Shown: piece by piece, positions 17,626 through 25,977 of the stretch
How positions within the stretch are numbered: position 1 is the stretch's first letter
Layout: every line of letters begins with the position of its first letter
DNA from: Solirubrobacterales bacterium
GTDB lineage: Bacteria; Actinomycetota; Thermoleophilia; Solirubrobacterales; 70-9
Length of the DNA stretch: 64,000 bases
Direction of reading: 5' to 3'
Assembly: GCA_016712175.1 (NCBI GenBank)
Contig: JADJRQ010000004.1
Location: forward strand, 1-64,000
The notes under the pieces: model-generated
What the model was told of the DNA's origin: nothing
The model's database searches: none
What the model saw: the letters and a program-made list of their open reading frames with translations, nothing else
Made by a program: the position numbers and the translations under genes

Positions 17626-19070
17626 CAGTTGTTGCCTCCCCACTTGAGCTGCTGGGCCGACTGGTCTTCGGTGATGGTTCCCTGGTTGCCCGGAACGTTG
17701 CCAATCACGGTCTGGCCGATCGCGTAATTCTCATCGGCGATATTGCCGGCCTCGCACTCGAACTCGTTTTGACCCGGAGCCGCGGTGTTCGGATAGGGGT
17801 TGTAATGGAGATGATTGAGACCGAAGGGTCCATTTGCGGGAGACGCCGCGGGCACACCTTCGCCATTCAGCTGCGCCGGCGGGAACACGGCGACCGACCG
17901 GACGAAGTTACCGGTGTCGTTGCCGGTCGAGCTCAGGCTCTGGGCATTCCTGAGAACCAGGGCGAGGTAATTGCAGATCGTTTGGGCCGGGGCCACGTGC
18001 TTGAGCAGTGGCTTGAGGATGCCGTTGGTCTGGAGCAGGGTGTCGAGTCCGTTGTTGACCGGAGTGCTGAGGCCGAACTGCCGCAGTGACCGCGCCGTGG
18101 GTGCCAGCTGGTCGTTGAGCTGCGGGCTCGAGAGTAAGACGGGGATGCCCACGTCGAATGAGCTGTTGACGATCGGTGCCGACGCCCCGAGTGCCTTGGC
18201 GCCCGGGAGGAAGGCCCTCATGAACCGGGCCTGGGCGTAGAGGAACGGCCGGATTCGTGGCGCCTCTTTCTGAGTTACCAGTTGGGTCTGGTATCCCTCG
18301 GTGATCGAGTCCTGGATGTACGGGCGGGCCACGTTGGCGAGTGCCGTGAAGGTGGTGTCGAGGGCGACGAACATGTCCGCCTGGGTCTCCGCCACCGGGG
18401 CGACTTCGGCTGCCGCCTGGCTCAAGCCACGGATGAAGCCGTCGAGGTCGGTCTTGTCGGAGGCGAGGTTGCGGGCCACCGGCTGGGCCACTTTGAGTAG
18501 CGGCGGCAGCTGACCGAGGATCTCGTTGATATCCCCGCCGCGAGCCGCAAACATGCCGCCGTACTCGGCAAGGTCATCCTGGATCGCCCGGCGAACGGGC
18601 GGCGTGAACATGTTGAAGTAATCGTCGTTGTCAACAGTCTCGGGCACTGCCTGGCTGAGAGGGATGGTCCCACCTGCCTTCAGACCTTCGTCCGACTTGC
18701 CGGGGGTCAGCAGGAGGTACTTGAGGCCGATGGCGGAACGTTGCCTGACGACGATCTTCGAGTCGACGGGAATCGGCTGCACGCTCTTGTCGAGCGCCAG
18801 GTCGAGATTGGCGATCGATTCGCCGGTATCGAGCTGTTTCGGCTCGACCGACTTGACGACTCCGACCCGCACTCCGGCAATCCGAACCTCATTGCCACGA
18901 ACCAGGCTCGCACCCGAGGGCAGCTCGGCATTCACCTTGTAGGTCGGGACGAACGGCAGGCCGGTATTGGCGTTGTACGAGAAGAAGACGCCGACGATGG
19001 CGATCACTGCGGTGACCGCGCCGACCAGCATCGGATTTGAGGACAATCTGGATTTTCTCCGGGACTGCAA
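17625..19070 (-). CDS. Mce family protein (MceC position)
   Basis: 481 residues beginning at a TTG (19070) one base after the upstream stop, with GGGGA before it. N-terminal helix (AVTAVIAIVGVFFSY), MCE domain (VNAELPSGASLVRGNEVRIA, GVRVGVVKSVEP, AIGLKYLLLTPG), helical region and a Cys-containing C-terminal part (TICNYLALVLRN, NEFECEAGN). Same operon as its neighbours. Confidence 0.87.
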   Translation of the reverse strand: MQSRRKSRLSSNPMLVGAVTAVIAIVGVFFSYNANTGLPFVPTYKVNAELPSGASLVRGNEVRIAGVRVGVVKSVEPKQLDTGESIANLDLALDKSVQPIPVDSKIVVRQRSAIGLKYLLLTPGKSDEGLKAGGTIPLSQAVPETVDNDDYFNMFTPPVRRAIQDDLAEYGGMFAARGGDINEILGQLPPLLKVAQPVARNLASDKTDLDGFIRGLSQAAAEVAPVAETQADMFVALDTTFTALANVARPYIQDSITEGYQTQLVTQKEAPRIRPFLYAQARFMRAFLPGAKALGASAPIVNSSFDVGIPVLLSSPQLNDQLAPTARSLRQFGLSTPVNNGLDTLLQTNGILKPLLKHVAPAQTICNYLALVLRNAQSLSSTGNDTGNFVRSVAVFPPAQLNGEGVPAASPANGPFGLNHLHYNPYPNTAAPGQNEFECEAGNIADENYAIGQTVIGNVPGNQGTITEDQSAQQLKWGGNN

Positions 19071-19071
19071 G

Positions 19072-20688
19072 TCAGTTCCCCAGGAGGTATTCGAGGATGG
19101 ACGTATCGAGGTCTCGGGCGGGTACCCGATCAGCGTTCTGGCGGCGCAGCTTGCGGTCGCCGGGGCTCAGTGCCCGGGGTACGACAGCGCCATCGGCATC
19201 AGGCGACGGCGTCCGGGCGTCAGTCGGGCCGGTCGGGCCGGTTTGTTCGCCATCGGAGGGTTCGTCAGTGCTGGTATCCCCGGTAAGCCCGGTCACGCTG
19301 GTCACGCCGGTATCTCCCGTCGGACTGGTGAGGCCAGTCGGGCCGGTGTCGCCAGTCGGGCCGAATCCGAGTTCGCCGAAGCCGTCAACCAGATCCCTTG
19401 CAACAACCGGGTCGGTGGTCCAGTCGGAAAGACAGCCAGGAGCCTTGACTACCACGTACTTGGTGCAGCCGGAAGCCGAGATGTTCGTGCGCTGGTAGTG
19501 CCCGTACTGGTCGTATCCGTTAAGTGTGGCCGTCGAGTAGAAGAAAAGCTTCATCAGGTTGTCGTAACCATCAGCTTCGCGGGTCGTGCTGAGGAGGTTG
19601 TCGAGGTCGGTGAAGGGCTGCTTGCCGGACCTGGCTACCGTGCCGAGCTTGCTGATGATCGGTTGCGATGCGACCAGGTCAGGTCCGGCGGTCCTGGTGG
19701 CCTTCCCCAGGCTGAGCAGTGAGACCTTGGCGGCTTTGGAGAACGGACCGAGCTTGGTCGTAACTTCGGAAATCTGCTTGGCGTTTGGTCCGAGGCTCTC
19801 AACCACCGGGGTACCGGCGTCGGCAAACGTCCCGAGTGCGTTGAAGGTCTTACGCAGCTCAGTCAGGGTTCCCGGAAGCTCACGCAGGTTCCCGCGCATG
19901 TCCTCGCCACGTTCAGCCGAGGCCCCGGCCACGTAACCGGCGCTCTGGAAGAAGCCGACAAGCTGCTTCCGTTTTGCGGCCAACGGCGTCAGGTTCCTGT
20001 CGCCGTCACGAGCGAGCTGGACCAGCCGCTTGTTCTCGTCAGCCAGAACCTTGAGGACCTTGTTGACTTCCATCAAGGCCGGATTGGCCCTGGTAATGGT
20101 CTCGTTCAGTTCCGGTCCTCGCGTCGCAAGGCCGGCTCCCAGTTCGTTCAGGATGATGCGGAAGCGCTGGGCGTAAGGCAGCCGGTAGATGTTGTTGATC
20201 AGGTCCTGGTCGACGGCCTTGCCATTGTTCTCAAGAGGAAGGAGGTACTCACCGGCGCCGGGATCACCTTCCGGGACCTTCTCAAGAGATGGCGGCGGAT
20301 CGGTGCCGGCCGGCCTCGGATCGGTTACCGAGCAATCGATGAACTTCTCGCCGATCAGGGACTGCGGACGGATTATGCAGGATGCGTCGTCGCGGAAATC
20401 CTGGAATCCCGGGTCGGAGATGTTCATGACAACCACGGCTTTGCCCGGGTCAGTTTCGTTGCCGGGGTTGAGGCTGACGACTTCGTCCGGCATCGAGACG
20501 TCGATCGAATCGACGCTGCCGACGTTGGCGCCGGCAACTCGCACGTCTTCGCCCGGCACGACAAATCCGCCATTGTCGAAGATCGCTCTGACCTGGTAGG
20601 CGCCGGAGTCGCCGTTGCAGCTCCGGAACAGGAGCACGGCCATGATCACGACGAGGATCGCGACGATTATGAAGACGACTTTTCTCAC
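19072..20688 (-). CDS. Mce family protein with collagen-like Gly-X-Thr tail (MceB position)
   Basis: Start GTG 20688 overlaps the upstream stop (GTGA); a TTG at 20709 is an alternative. N-terminal helix VVFIIVAILVVIMAVLLF, MCE domain (GGFVVPGEDVRVAGANVGSV, SLIGEKFIDCSV), helical region (LINNIYRLPYAQRFRIILNE). Unusually, the C-terminus (about 19224-19362) carries a collagen-like run of Gly-X-Thr/Ser triplets (GPTGDTGPTGLT, GDTGVTSVTGLTGDT, TGPTGPT) before an Arg-rich end. Such tails are typical of exposed fibrous surface proteins and are not a standard Mce feature. Confidence 0.88.
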   Translation of the reverse strand: MRKVVFIIVAILVVIMAVLLFRSCNGDSGAYQVRAIFDNGGFVVPGEDVRVAGANVGSVDSIDVSMPDEVVSLNPGNETDPGKAVVVMNISDPGFQDFRDDASCIIRPQSLIGEKFIDCSVTDPRPAGTDPPPSLEKVPEGDPGAGEYLLPLENNGKAVDQDLINNIYRLPYAQRFRIILNELGAGLATRGPELNETITRANPALMEVNKVLKVLADENKRLVQLARDGDRNLTPLAAKRKQLVGFFQSAGYVAGASAERGEDMRGNLRELPGTLTELRKTFNALGTFADAGTPVVESLGPNAKQISEVTTKLGPFSKAAKVSLLSLGKATRTAGPDLVASQPIISKLGTVARSGKQPFTDLDNLLSTTREADGYDNLMKLFFYSTATLNGYDQYGHYQRTNISASGCTKYVVVKAPGCLSDWTTDPVVARDLVDGFGELGFGPTGDTGPTGLTSPTGDTGVTSVTGLTGDTSTDEPSDGEQTGPTGPTDARTPSPDADGAVVPRALSPGDRKLRRQNADRVPARDLDTSILEYLLGN

Positions 20689-22065
20689 GGCGTCTGCCCC
20701 GGATTGCACTTGCCGGTGAGGTTGCCGTTGTCGAGGAAGGGATTGGACCCGGCGATCGGCTGGGTGTTACCGCCCGGGCAACGGTTGATGTCGCTTATGT
20801 AGTCATAACCGCCGTAGTTGGACACGGTGGCCGGCTGGATCGCGTTGCCGTTCAACTGATAGAGGCTGCTCCCGATCGGACTGATGCGTATGTACTGGCC
20901 GTTGGCGTCGTAGTAGCCGGTGACGGCATTGAGGTTCGCGAAGGCACCCCAGATGTCCGGACCGAATGCGCGGGACTCGGAAACATCCTCCTGGGAGGCA
21001 TCGAGTCCGCCGATCGTGGCGTTGACCGCCGGCTCGGCGATCTGGTGGAGCGGGATCAGCGAAGAAGAAAGGTTAGACAGATCGTTGTTCGGTCCAGGCT
21101 TGACTGCCGCAGTCGCGAGGTTGCCGAGAACCGGTTTGGCCCTACGCAGCACCGGCTGCAGATCGTTCTTGAGGTACCTCGCGAGACCGGCGTCGGCAGC
21201 CCGGCCGGAAGCGGCGAAGAGCGGCCTGAGGTCACTCAGCGCGGCTCGCAGGTTGACGAAGGTCGTATCCGCCTGCTTCAGAGTCGGCGGCAGTTCCTGG
21301 AGGGCCAGGGAGAGTGACTCGTTCTGGTTTGCGACGGCGCCGAGGGCGGTGTTCGAGTTCGAGACCAGGTCGGTGAGGGTGTCCTTTTCACTGGCCAGCG
21401 TCGTCACGAGCCCCGAGGTGTTCTTGACGAATTCACCGAGCCTGGTGTCCTGGTCTGCGAGTTCGGCGAACAGTCGCTGTGTGCTGCTGAACGCCGTGCC
21501 GGTGTACTTGAAGGTCTTGTTGCCACCCTTGGCGGCATCACCGGCGTAGATCGACGCCACGCCCCTGGATTGTGTTCGAGGTGCCTTTTCGGGTCGACTT
21601 GTCGAAGATGTCGAAGAACTGGTCGAGCTCCACTGCCGAGGTGGTTTGCGATTCATCCAGGGTGGCACTGTCCTCGAGCTCCGGCGCGTTGTCGGGGCCG
21701 GGCGTGATCGAAATGTAGTGACCGGCGACGCTCGAGAGGGAACTCTTGCGGACGATCGCAGTCGTTTCCTCATGAAGCGGTTCGTCGACGGTGACTACCG
21801 TCGCAACAAGGTTGTCGTCGGTCAGGTCGACTGAATTGACCTTGCCAATCGGGTGCCCTCCGACCATCACGAGGTTTCCGGGCACGATCGAACCCGCAGT
21901 CTGGAACTTCAGCGTGTACTTGTGGCCGGAGTCACCACCGAAGATCAACGAGGCCACGAAAACGATCGCGCACACCAGAACGCCCAGAGTCACCACTCTG
22001 AGCACGGTCGAACTTCGGCCCCGGCTAGAACCGCGGCTTGGTTTTGCTTGATTGGCAGAAGTCAA
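20685..22065 (-). pseudogene. Mce family protein, first of cluster (MceA position), frameshifted
   Basis: N-terminal helix (VVTLGVLVCAIVFVASLIF), MCE domain (FQTAGSIVPGNLVMVGGHPI, VAGHYISITPG), then LDQFFDIFDKSTRKGTSNTIQG. The frame ends shortly after, while the other frame continues VASIYAGDAAKGGNKTFKY to a normal Mce C-terminus. CAGGGGCG near 21572 has one G more than the CAGGGCG that would keep the frame. The TTG start at 22065 is weak. An ATG at 22092 with AAGGAGG upstream is in the same frame but meets a TAG six codons later, so the 5' end may also be damaged or misread. Probably intact in the organism. Confidence 0.8.
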
Positions 22066-22178
22066 TCTTCGCTACCCGGTGAATCTCCCCATACGTCGGA
22101 GCCTCCTTCCTGATTGATGGAGGTTACCTAAGCGAGCAGCGGAAACACTTGCGGTCTCCCGGTCGAGCCGCCGAGGGC

Positions 22179-24653
22179 TCACGGTCCGGTGAATTCCCCG
22201 GCGTAGCAGGCTCCGGGAGCGCAAGGATTGGTCACCCTCCCGTTGGGCTTCAGGAAGTCGGAAACCATCTGCTGAGCGGTATCGGCGCGCCGCGGATCTT
22301 CATGGGGATCGAGGTCACCCGAAGGCGTGGTATTGGTGATCGGTGGCGGGCCGTTGCCGAGCGTTTCGCCCGGATTTCCGGGGTCCGGCCGCACCGGTCC
22401 GCTGTCCCAGTAGGAGATTGCGGAACCGTCATAAGGATAGGTGGGGACCGGCTCGATCCCCCACTGCCCGTTGACGCCCGGCCAGCGTCCCGAATAGACG
22501 AAGGGGTTGACTGCCCGGGCTCCGATCGTCCGCGCCATCACGTTCGACTGCCAGTTCGAGACGAGGTGGTCGCCGAACGCGATGTCCATCAGAACCTTGT
22601 GGGACGGTGTATCCGGCAACGGATCGTCTGTCATCCGGTGGGCGTAACCGTTGGGCTCGCCGCGGTCCCAGAGCATCTGGGCCAGGCCAAGGACGAGCGG
22701 ACGTTCGAGTTCGTTCCGGTAGCTGGGGTTGAAGAAGGTCGAGAAGGTGGCCCACGCCGCCGAGCGGTTCATCAGCACCGAGAAGTTCATGGCACTGACC
22801 CCCAACGCTGCCCGGTCGAAGTCGGGTGCGAGAGCAGTCAAGGCGCCGCCCAGGATTCCTCCCTGGCTGTTGCCTCTATAGAAAGCCCGGCCAGAGGTTG
22901 TGTTGATCACCGGATCGCTGTTCATGTCCATCGGGTCCACCCGGAAGCCGGGTGCAGAGGTGAAACCGTCCGGATGGACCATCAGCCGGGCCAGGTAGAG
23001 CTCGTTCAGCAGTCCCTGCTGCAGCCGGTCGGCGACTTTGGGGAAATTGTTGAGGTCGGTCAAGGCCGAGATGACCGTTCCGGCGTCGCCCAACGACATG
23101 CCGATCTCGTCGGTCCCGCAGACGACGAAGCCGTGCTCGTCAGCCAGGTCAAGCTGCGAGTCGGCGTCGATCTCGCCCCCGATGCTGCCCAGGAGTCCGT
23201 GGCCGTAGACCAGGGCCCGGCCCGGCGCGGCCGAGGGAGAATCAACGACGGCATGCGGGACGATGCAGTCGAAGTTCGCCTCATAGGTACCAGTCTTGAC
23301 TGGTACCCCCGCCGGATTCAGGTTGAGTGTGGCACCGGTCGCGCAATTGTCGGCGCTGGTCGGATGCTTCATGTAGCAGGGCACGCTGAACTTGCCCTTG
23401 ATGCGGCGCACAACCTGCGGGTTCGGGTAGTCGTCGGTCGAGGTGACAGTAAATGACGGCGAAGCCGAGCTGGCCGGGATGTCCCGGTTCCCGAGATTGG
23501 AGTCACCGAGCTCGGCGAATGCCTGATCGCGCATCGAAAGCGCCCTTGAAGAATTGTTCTCGTCACTGGCCACGGTGAAGTCCCAGGAGAGGTAGAGGTT
23601 CGCCCGCTGAATGCCCTCACGGCGCAGGCGGCGGAAGATGTCTTCGAAGGAGGAGCGCCGCTTGTTGATTGTGACTGAACGGCTCGGCAGCATGTCCCGG
23701 TAGTAACGGAAGCCGGGTGGCGCAGAAATGGTCGCCCCGGTTGCGCCATCAAGGTTGCGCAGCGCGACGATGTACCGGGCTCCGGCGTCGAAGTTGACCA
23801 TCGGGTGGATCAACAGGTTCCGGTTGCTGTTATTGGTAGCGCTACTGTCGAGTTCGACCCAGATCGGCTGCCGCTCTCCGGTTTCCGCATTGATCACGAC
23901 GACCGGAGCATCCGGGTCGAGATACCTCTCCGGATCTGTCAGGCCAACCGGATTTGTCTGTGCCAGGGCGTAGAAGTTGTCGAGTCCGGGAACCCGCACG
24001 GTGATTGTCTGGCCCTGGCTGAAACCGTCGCTTTGGTTGTATGGGGCGGCGTTGATTGGCTTGCCGTCGTCGTTGACCGGCATCGCGTCGGTCCGGAAGT
24101 TGATCCGGCGACCGCTTTCAGTGGTCTCGTCTGCGCGGGTGTAGAAGTTGTTCGGGAACGGAGTCATGCAGACCGTCGGGGTCGGCATGGCGATGTAGTC
24201 GCAGCGGTCCGACCGGCTCAGGTCGAGAGTCTGTGGCGCGCAGGCCGTCGATTGTCTGACCAGCGACCGGACCCTGCTCTCAACTTTTCCGGCCTGAACC
24301 TTCAAGTCACGGTCTTCACAGCCCTGGAGGCTCTCGTACCCAGCCTTCGTAACGCGAAGCTTGACGATCTTTACCTGCCGGGCCCGCTTGAAACGAGGGC
24401 GTGCCACTCGCGTGAAGCGCTTGTACCTGCCACGAAGGTCATATGTCGTCGAAAGGGCGCGGACCCGAACCCGGCCCCGGCCGGCACTTCTCACCTTGAC
24501 CTTGAGGATCCGCTTGTTGACCAGGCGCTTCTGGCCGGTGGTGAGGATCTTTGCGCCGAGGCGTGGCTTTGCCGTCGCCCCGGAAGCCGGGCCGCTGAGG
24601 TGGATCAATGAAGTGGCAAGAAGGGCCACGGTGACCATCATCAACCTGCGCAT
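22179..24653 (-). CDS. Large secreted alpha/beta-hydrolase-like protein, paralog A
   Basis: 824 residues with a signal peptide (MRRLMMVTVALLATSLI to ASGATA), a basic beta-rich region, then a catalytic-looking domain. YGHGLLG resembles an oxyanion loop, RGNSQGGILGGAL is a G-x-S-x-G nucleophile elbow, and FGDHLVSN may supply acid and His. Conserved cysteines flank the domain (RCDYIAMPTPTVCMTPFPNN and the C-terminal NPCAPGACYAGEF). It is directly upstream of the mce genes on the same strand (113-base gap), hinting at lipid or ester metabolism in the envelope. A second copy is at 31677-34445. I do not recognise a named enzyme. Confidence 0.72.
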   Translation of the reverse strand: MRRLMMVTVALLATSLIHLSGPASGATAKPRLGAKILTTGQKRLVNKRILKVKVRSAGRGRVRVRALSTTYDLRGRYKRFTRVARPRFKRARQVKIVKLRVTKAGYESLQGCEDRDLKVQAGKVESRVRSLVRQSTACAPQTLDLSRSDRCDYIAMPTPTVCMTPFPNNFYTRADETTESGRRINFRTDAMPVNDDGKPINAAPYNQSDGFSQGQTITVRVPGLDNFYALAQTNPVGLTDPERYLDPDAPVVVINAETGERQPIWVELDSSATNNSNRNLLIHPMVNFDAGARYIVALRNLDGATGATISAPPGFRYYRDMLPSRSVTINKRRSSFEDIFRRLRREGIQRANLYLSWDFTVASDENNSSRALSMRDQAFAELGDSNLGNRDIPASSASPSFTVTSTDDYPNPQVVRRIKGKFSVPCYMKHPTSADNCATGATLNLNPAGVPVKTGTYEANFDCIVPHAVVDSPSAAPGRALVYGHGLLGSIGGEIDADSQLDLADEHGFVVCGTDEIGMSLGDAGTVISALTDLNNFPKVADRLQQGLLNELYLARLMVHPDGFTSAPGFRVDPMDMNSDPVINTTSGRAFYRGNSQGGILGGALTALAPDFDRAALGVSAMNFSVLMNRSAAWATFSTFFNPSYRNELERPLVLGLAQMLWDRGEPNGYAHRMTDDPLPDTPSHKVLMDIAFGDHLVSNWQSNVMARTIGARAVNPFVYSGRWPGVNGQWGIEPVPTYPYDGSAISYWDSGPVRPDPGNPGETLGNGPPPITNTTPSGDLDPHEDPRRADTAQQMVSDFLKPNGRVTNPCAPGACYAGEFTGP

Positions 24654-24757
24654 TCGCGACCGCTCCTTTCCTGGTTCGCCGGTCGCCAGGTGCGACCGCC
24701 CGATTGCCCGTCGAACTTACCAACCCGCCTCACGGCCCGAAGGTGCGCGCAAGGGTA

Positions 24758-24866
24758 TCGCCGCCTGATCTGCGCGAAGCGTGGATCAGGCGCCAGGACC
24801 CGATCCTTATGTTTCTCGCCGCCTGATCTGCGCGAAGCGTGGATCAGGCGCCAGGACCCGATCCTT
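24758..24866. repeat. Two perfect 51-bp direct repeats, each a hairpin
   Basis: Copies at 24758-24808 and 24816-24866, period 58. Each contains CGCCTGATC ... GATCAGGCG, a 9-bp stem around TGCGCGAAGCGTG. They lie just after the stop of the M23 peptidase gene (minus strand) and so may act as its terminator or mRNA 3' end. No T tract follows. Confidence 0.8.
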
Positions 24867-24872
24867 GTTCGC

Positions 24873-25745
24873 TCAGTCGATTGATTTCAGGTACGGCAAG
24901 GGGTTGATCGGCTTGCCGCCGGTCTGCCAGGGTCCGACCCAGTACTCGAAATGGAGGTGGCAGCCGTAGGAGCGGCCGGTGTTGCCGACCCGTCCGACCG
25001 TGTCCCCCGCCTGCACCTTCTCCCCGACTTTCAGCTTCGACGGCTTTTTCATGTGCATGAAGGCGAAATAGGTGTTGTCGCCCTTGTTGTTGAAGACGAC
25101 GTAGTTGCCGGCCGCACTGTGGTACTTGTTGTAAACAACCCGGGCCCGCTTGACCACGACCAGCTTGGTGCCGCACGACGCCGAGATGTCCTGGCCCTGA
25201 TGTGAGTATCCGGTCCTCGACGCACCGAATCTGCCGCCGCGGCCCAGATAGTCGAAAGGCCCGCGGATCGGGAACACCTCTTTCGGGATCCGGCTGCGCG
25301 ACAGGATCTTGAGTTGCTTCGGGGACCGGTTCGATTTCTTGCCGGTTCCGCTGACCACGTACGGCCTGCCGTCGTCCGCCCCCTTCGGCACCACCACCCG
25401 GACAGCTACTTCAGAGCGGGCCTTGTACCTGACTTTCATCTTTTTCTTCTTTCCCGCAAAGACAACGCGTTTGACGTTGCCGAGGTATGACCCGGTGAGG
25501 CGAACCACCGCGCCCGGAGTCGCCTTTCGACGGGACACGCAGTCACTCAGGCAGTAGGCATTGTCTATTTCCGGATCCGGAGTGATCTCGAGACCGCCGC
25601 TCCTCGCGGCCGAGGTCTGTGCACCCTGGTCTTCGGCGGCTCCGGCGGTCGCGCTCAGACTCACACCCAGCAGGCAGCAGAACAGGAAAAGCAGGAGGCC
25701 GAGGCCGAAGCGGGCCGGGAGATTGAAATCTTTAGGGATAGGCAT
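24873..25745 (-). CDS. Secreted M23 (LytM) metallopeptidase with TIG-like domain
   Basis: Zinc peptidase-type protein of cell-wall turnover. Signal peptide (LPARFGLGLLLFLFCCLLGV to TAGAAE), then a TIG/IPT-like beta domain (ATPGAVVRLTGSYLGNVKRV), then the LytM domain: GYSHQGQDISASCGT gives the HxxxD zinc ligands, and GCHLHFEYW the HxH motif, so the active site looks complete. FNNKGDNTYFAFMHM matches the central strand. A peptidoglycan endopeptidase is likely, though many such proteins act by binding. Followed by the tandem hairpin repeats. Confidence 0.87.
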   Translation of the reverse strand: MPIPKDFNLPARFGLGLLLFLFCCLLGVSLSATAGAAEDQGAQTSAARSGGLEITPDPEIDNAYCLSDCVSRRKATPGAVVRLTGSYLGNVKRVVFAGKKKKMKVRYKARSEVAVRVVVPKGADDGRPYVVSGTGKKSNRSPKQLKILSRSRIPKEVFPIRGPFDYLGRGGRFGASRTGYSHQGQDISASCGTKLVVVKRARVVYNKYHSAAGNYVVFNNKGDNTYFAFMHMKKPSKLKVGEKVQAGDTVGRVGNTGRSYGCHLHFEYWVGPWQTGGKPINPLPYLKSID

Positions 25746-25977
25746 CTACGAGCACACGTTAGCGAAACGCGGGGATTTCGTTAGCCACTGCACATATTCC
25801 TGCAGCCTCAGCCTCTGAACGTCGTCGCATCGATCTCAGCCTGGCAAGGGGCGGCTGTACGACAGGACTGTCCCGTTCAACTAACCTTAGCCTTCGGTAC
25901 AACGGCTTCACAGGGCCAGCAAGGGTAGTCTGGCTCTCGCTTTCAACCAATCTTGCCATCAGGAGGAACTCCAGCAA

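Noticed and set aside
19221..19362. DNA tandem repeat or CRISPR-like array
   Set aside because: It is the coding sequence of the collagen-like Mce tail; units are irregular and in frame.
22149..23456. 435-codon open frame on the plus strand, antisense to the secreted hydrolase
   Set aside because: Codon pattern is the complement of a real gene; Arg/Gly/Val-heavy, no recognised motif, no ribosome-binding site. Typical GC-rich shadow.
24758..24866. Minimal CRISPR array
   Set aside because: Only two copies with a 7-base spacer and internal hairpin; no cas genes nearby.
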